Assembly (NCBI RefSeq): GCF_026151205.1
Contig: NC_087084.1
Coordinates: forward strand, 13,233,453-13,297,452
Direction of reading: 5' to 3'
Source: Bolinopsis microptera
Lineage: Eukaryota > Ctenophora > Tentaculata > Lobata > Bolinopsidae
DNA length: 64,000 nucleotides
Part shown: positions 62,901-64,000 of the stretch, piece after piece
Numbering within the stretch: the first letter of the stretch is position 1
Layout: the number at the start of each line of letters is the position of its first letter
Made by a program: the position numbers and the translations under genes
The notes under the pieces: model-generated
What the model was told of the DNA's origin: nothing
What the model saw: the letters and a program-made list of their open reading frames with translations, nothing else
Databases searched by the model: none

Positions 62901-63418
62901 AATCGATAACCAATTCAAGCTCAAATTTTAATAAAATAATGTACACTATGAATTATATTTAATTATTAATAATTCCCCCCTTAAATTCCAGCACGACACG
63001 ATGGAGTACCCCAACAATGCCCAACAAGAGATACAGAAAGGAGGGTTCCACTGGGGCCTCATTTACAAGTGGATACCTCTTAATGCTACTCAGCGAGCAC
63101 TAGGAATAACCGCACCCCAGGCGTACGTTAATTTTACACTGCTGTACTTTTATAACTCATATTATCAGGTTTTTCTGGAACATTTGAAATGGAGATTATG
63201 GAAAAATCAAAGTAGCAGCAGTAAGACAGATAATTAAAAATAATGATGATGTGTTATAATTTATCTTATAATTAAATATCTTATAAATTACAAACCCCAG
63301 GTCTGCCACAATGGCTGGAGGACTGTTCGGTATAGCTCGGGACTATTTCTACCAACTTGGCACTTACGACGAGGACATGAAAATCTGGGGCGGTGAAAAT
63401 CTCGAGATATCTTTCAGG
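50980..63418 (+). CDS. polypeptide N-acetylgalactosaminyltransferase, 5' part (3' end outside window)
   Basis: Golgi type II enzyme of the GALNT family, which starts mucin-type O-glycosylation by adding GalNAc to Ser/Thr. Exons 50980-51090, 51689-51835, 52091-52208 (or to 52237), 52555-52636, 54849-55021, 59049-59176, 60776-60892, 62992-63122 and 63301-63418 encode 375 residues so far. Exon 1 has a short basic tail and a membrane anchor ([18 protein letters not shown]). The catalytic domain shows [33 protein letters not shown], the metal-binding DxH motif in [16 protein letters not shown], and the hallmark [14 protein letters not shown]. Later catalytic exons and the ricin-type lectin domain would lie beyond the window. 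Exon 3 must end at 52208 (CTGG, then gtgatg) for the frame to continue; the better-looking site at 52237 would create an early stop. Introns 1, 4, 6 and 7 contain splice-site repeats. Confidence 0.93.
51083..51172 (+). repeat. repeated 5' splice sites after GALNT exon 1
   Basis: The exon end atatacag plus gttagtgtttatttg is repeated three times at 23-bp spacing, followed by a fourth diverged copy. Only the first donor keeps the reading frame with exon 2. Confidence 0.8.
51437..51510. repeat. (tacattatgtaca)n short tandem repeat in GALNT intron 1
   Basis: About five imperfect copies of a 14-bp tacatacattatg unit, partly palindromic through tgtaca. No function is apparent. Confidence 0.7.
52711..52830. 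repeat. short tandem repeat in GALNT intron 4
   Basis: Repeats of tagtggccgtatcgtgactg with small variants, about six copies. It lies within the intron, some 75 bases after the exon 4 donor. Confidence 0.75.
53708..54913 (+). repeat. 19-copy tandem array of GALNT exon 5 acceptor plus exon start
   Basis: Units of 65 bp (four units are 56 bp, lacking gacctgcc and one neighbouring base) each consist of a 3' splice site (gttttacttcag; tcatcag in the first) and about 58 bases of GALNT exon 5 coding sequence ([19 protein letters not shown] in the real exon). Unit starts are at 53715, 53780, 53836, 53901, 53966, 54022, 54087, 54143, 54208, 54273, 54338, 54403, 54468, 54533, 54589, 54654, 54719, 54784 and 54849. 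Only the last runs on into the full exon. Unit lengths are not multiples of three, so splicing to an upstream copy and reading through shifts the frame and hits TAA. Confidence 0.92.
55390..56190. repeat. 18-bp minisatellite in GALNT intron 5
   Basis: About 44 copies of an 18-mer around ctggtagctaggaatgta. On the minus strand it gives an artificial 299-codon frame repeating TFLATS. The unit length is a multiple of three and lacks stops in this frame, which explains the ORF. Confidence 0.9.
56263..57320. other. GALNT intron 5, no feature
   Basis: AT-rich sequence with no supported gene or repeat. Confidence 0.4.
57324..58680 (-). pseudogene. 5'-truncated LINE (jockey/CR1-type reverse transcriptase) with a frameshift
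   Basis: On the minus strand the frame opens at about 58680 ([17 protein letters not shown]) and continues through the RT core: [32 protein letters not shown] and the catalytic FADDANL. It then runs to [11 protein letters not shown] and thumb-region motifs before stopping at 57707. The C-terminal part continues in another frame (57683-57324, [10 protein letters not shown] and IGPKLYN), so one frameshift separates them. Endonuclease and N-terminal RT are missing, which is typical 5' truncation. It lies antisense in GALNT intron 5. Confidence 0.88.
59177..59211. repeat. (CACTTT)n at the GALNT exon 6 donor
   Basis: The donor gtactttcactttcac merges into four to five copies of cacttt, so the repeat starts within the 5' splice site. 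Confidence 0.75.
59430..60770. repeat. 20-bp minisatellite filling GALNT intron 6 up to the acceptor
   Basis: About 67 copies of a 20-mer, ccctcctttagtagatgtaa, with rare variants (ctcattt, cttaag). Each unit contains a pyrimidine tract and TAG. The last unit turns into ccctcctttattttcag, the acceptor of exon 7. Confidence 0.92.
60859..61520 (+). repeat. 13-copy tandem array of GALNT exon 7 end plus 5' splice site
   Basis: The last 34 bases of exon 7 (from tactgttgtgtgtcc to tattatcaag) and the donor gtaatt with about 16 intron bases are repeated at 56-bp spacing. Two shorter units retain only the tgtccttg-to-donor part. One copy has gttatt in place of gtaatt. Thirteen exon-donor junctions are visible; the first (60892) keeps the frame. 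Confidence 0.92.
61651..62445. mobile_element. TTAA-flanked element with about 170-bp inverted arms
   Basis: The left end GGGGACATACACCAAAAGC starting at 61655 is mirrored by the right end finishing at 62441; both are flanked by TTAA (61651-61654, 62442-62445). The arms are nearly identical for about 170 bases. TTAA targets suggest piggyBac-type mobilisation. It has no coding capacity and differs in TIR sequence from the TTAA element at 20998-23070. Confidence 0.7.
62446..62991. other. GALNT intron 7, distal part
   Basis: An open frame at 62479-62802 exists but has no recognised motif and lies between two confirmed GALNT exons, so I do not call it a gene. Confidence 0.4.
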
Positions 63419-64000
63419 GTACGTAATACATACTATTATAATGCATTTTACACATAATTGGGCTGCAGTAGACGGTCTGTATACTGTACATTTGTCCAGT
63501 TCAGAACATAAATCAATCATTACTTTAAATTTATGTGATATACTGACAAATGGAAAGTACAGCGCTGCTAACATGCCATATCATTACATATCATTACACC
63601 CATATCATTACACTACAGTGATTAGCAGCAACACACGCTCCAACGAATTGTAAGATTTCACACAAAAATTCAAATTCTGCACGGCATAACTTCACACTTA
63701 AGGTATTCTGAAGTACATTACTTCATTCTTTTAGGTATTTAGGGTTTAATTCTTATCTTTAATTCGTCTTGTTCTCACTTTCGTAGCTCTCAGACCTTGT
63801 ACCTACATTTTGGGTCCATCAAATTACAGTAATTAAATTTTGGTATACCACATATTTTGGCGTAAAGATTTTAAAATGTATTTGAGAAGCTTCATGTACA
63901 AAGGTACGTGACATGCCGTGCTCCACACATTTCTAAAATACTTGTCTCCCTCTCTGGCAACGCATTGTAAAGGTTGTGATATTGTCTCTCTCCCTCTCTG
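63419..64000. other. GALNT intron 9, runs off the window
   Basis: The donor gtacgtaat follows exon 9. No further exon was recognised before the window end. Confidence 0.5.

Overview
This is nuclear DNA from an animal: AT-rich, intron-rich, and crowded with tandem repeats and fragments of transposable elements. I assembled the genes by hand from splice sites, reading phase and remembered family sequences; nothing was aligned by computer. The species cannot be named. Antisense genes nested in introns and an EFF-1-like fusogen candidate would fit a ctenophore, but that is a weak inference.

Layout. 1-3.2 kb is intergenic: the tail of a mobile-element-type ORF, two LINE remnants and a small 168-bp TIR element. 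3.5-30.9 kb is one gene, the largest subunit of RNA polymerase II (POLR2A/RPB1), in 37 exons. My exon chain totals 6,687 nt (2,228 codons plus stop) with every phase consistent. Two of its introns hold complete genes on the other strand. Intron 19 (a GC-AG intron, 10.6-15.8 kb) carries a small secreted protein of unknown function and a dynein light chain LC8 (DYNLL). Intron 26 (19.3-26.6 kb) carries a 659-residue type I membrane protein that I propose is an EFF-1/AFF-1-like cell-cell fusogen. 30.9-36.3 kb is intergenic. 36.3-45.3 kb is LRRC49, a leucine-rich protein of the tubulin polyglutamylase complex. 46.1-49.3 kb is a single-exon 1,063-residue protein with cadherin-like beta-sandwich domains, a RING finger, TRAF-like zinc motifs, TPR-like helices and an RG/A-rich segment. 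From 51.0 kb to the window end is the 5' part of a polypeptide GalNAc-transferase (GALNT family).

The most unusual feature is how the tandem repeats sit on splice junctions. In at least eight introns the repeat lies directly against a splice site, and several units include the exon edge and the splice site itself. The clearest case is GALNT exon 5: its 3' splice site plus about 58 exon bases occur 19 times in a row, and only the last copy opens into the full exon. GALNT exon 7 shows the mirror case, with 13 copies of exon end plus 5' splice site. The nested secreted gene, GALNT intron 1 and RPB1 introns 8, 29 and 32 show the same habit on a smaller scale.

Mobile DNA includes three LINE reverse-transcriptase remnants, a hAT transposase fragment, a 35-bp hAT-like remnant with an 8-bp target duplication, two TTAA-flanked inverted-repeat elements, one TA-flanked element with arms of about 280 bp, and smaller TIR pairs. 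RPB1, DYNLL, LRRC49, the RING protein and GALNT are ordinary cellular genes with no evident shared pathway.
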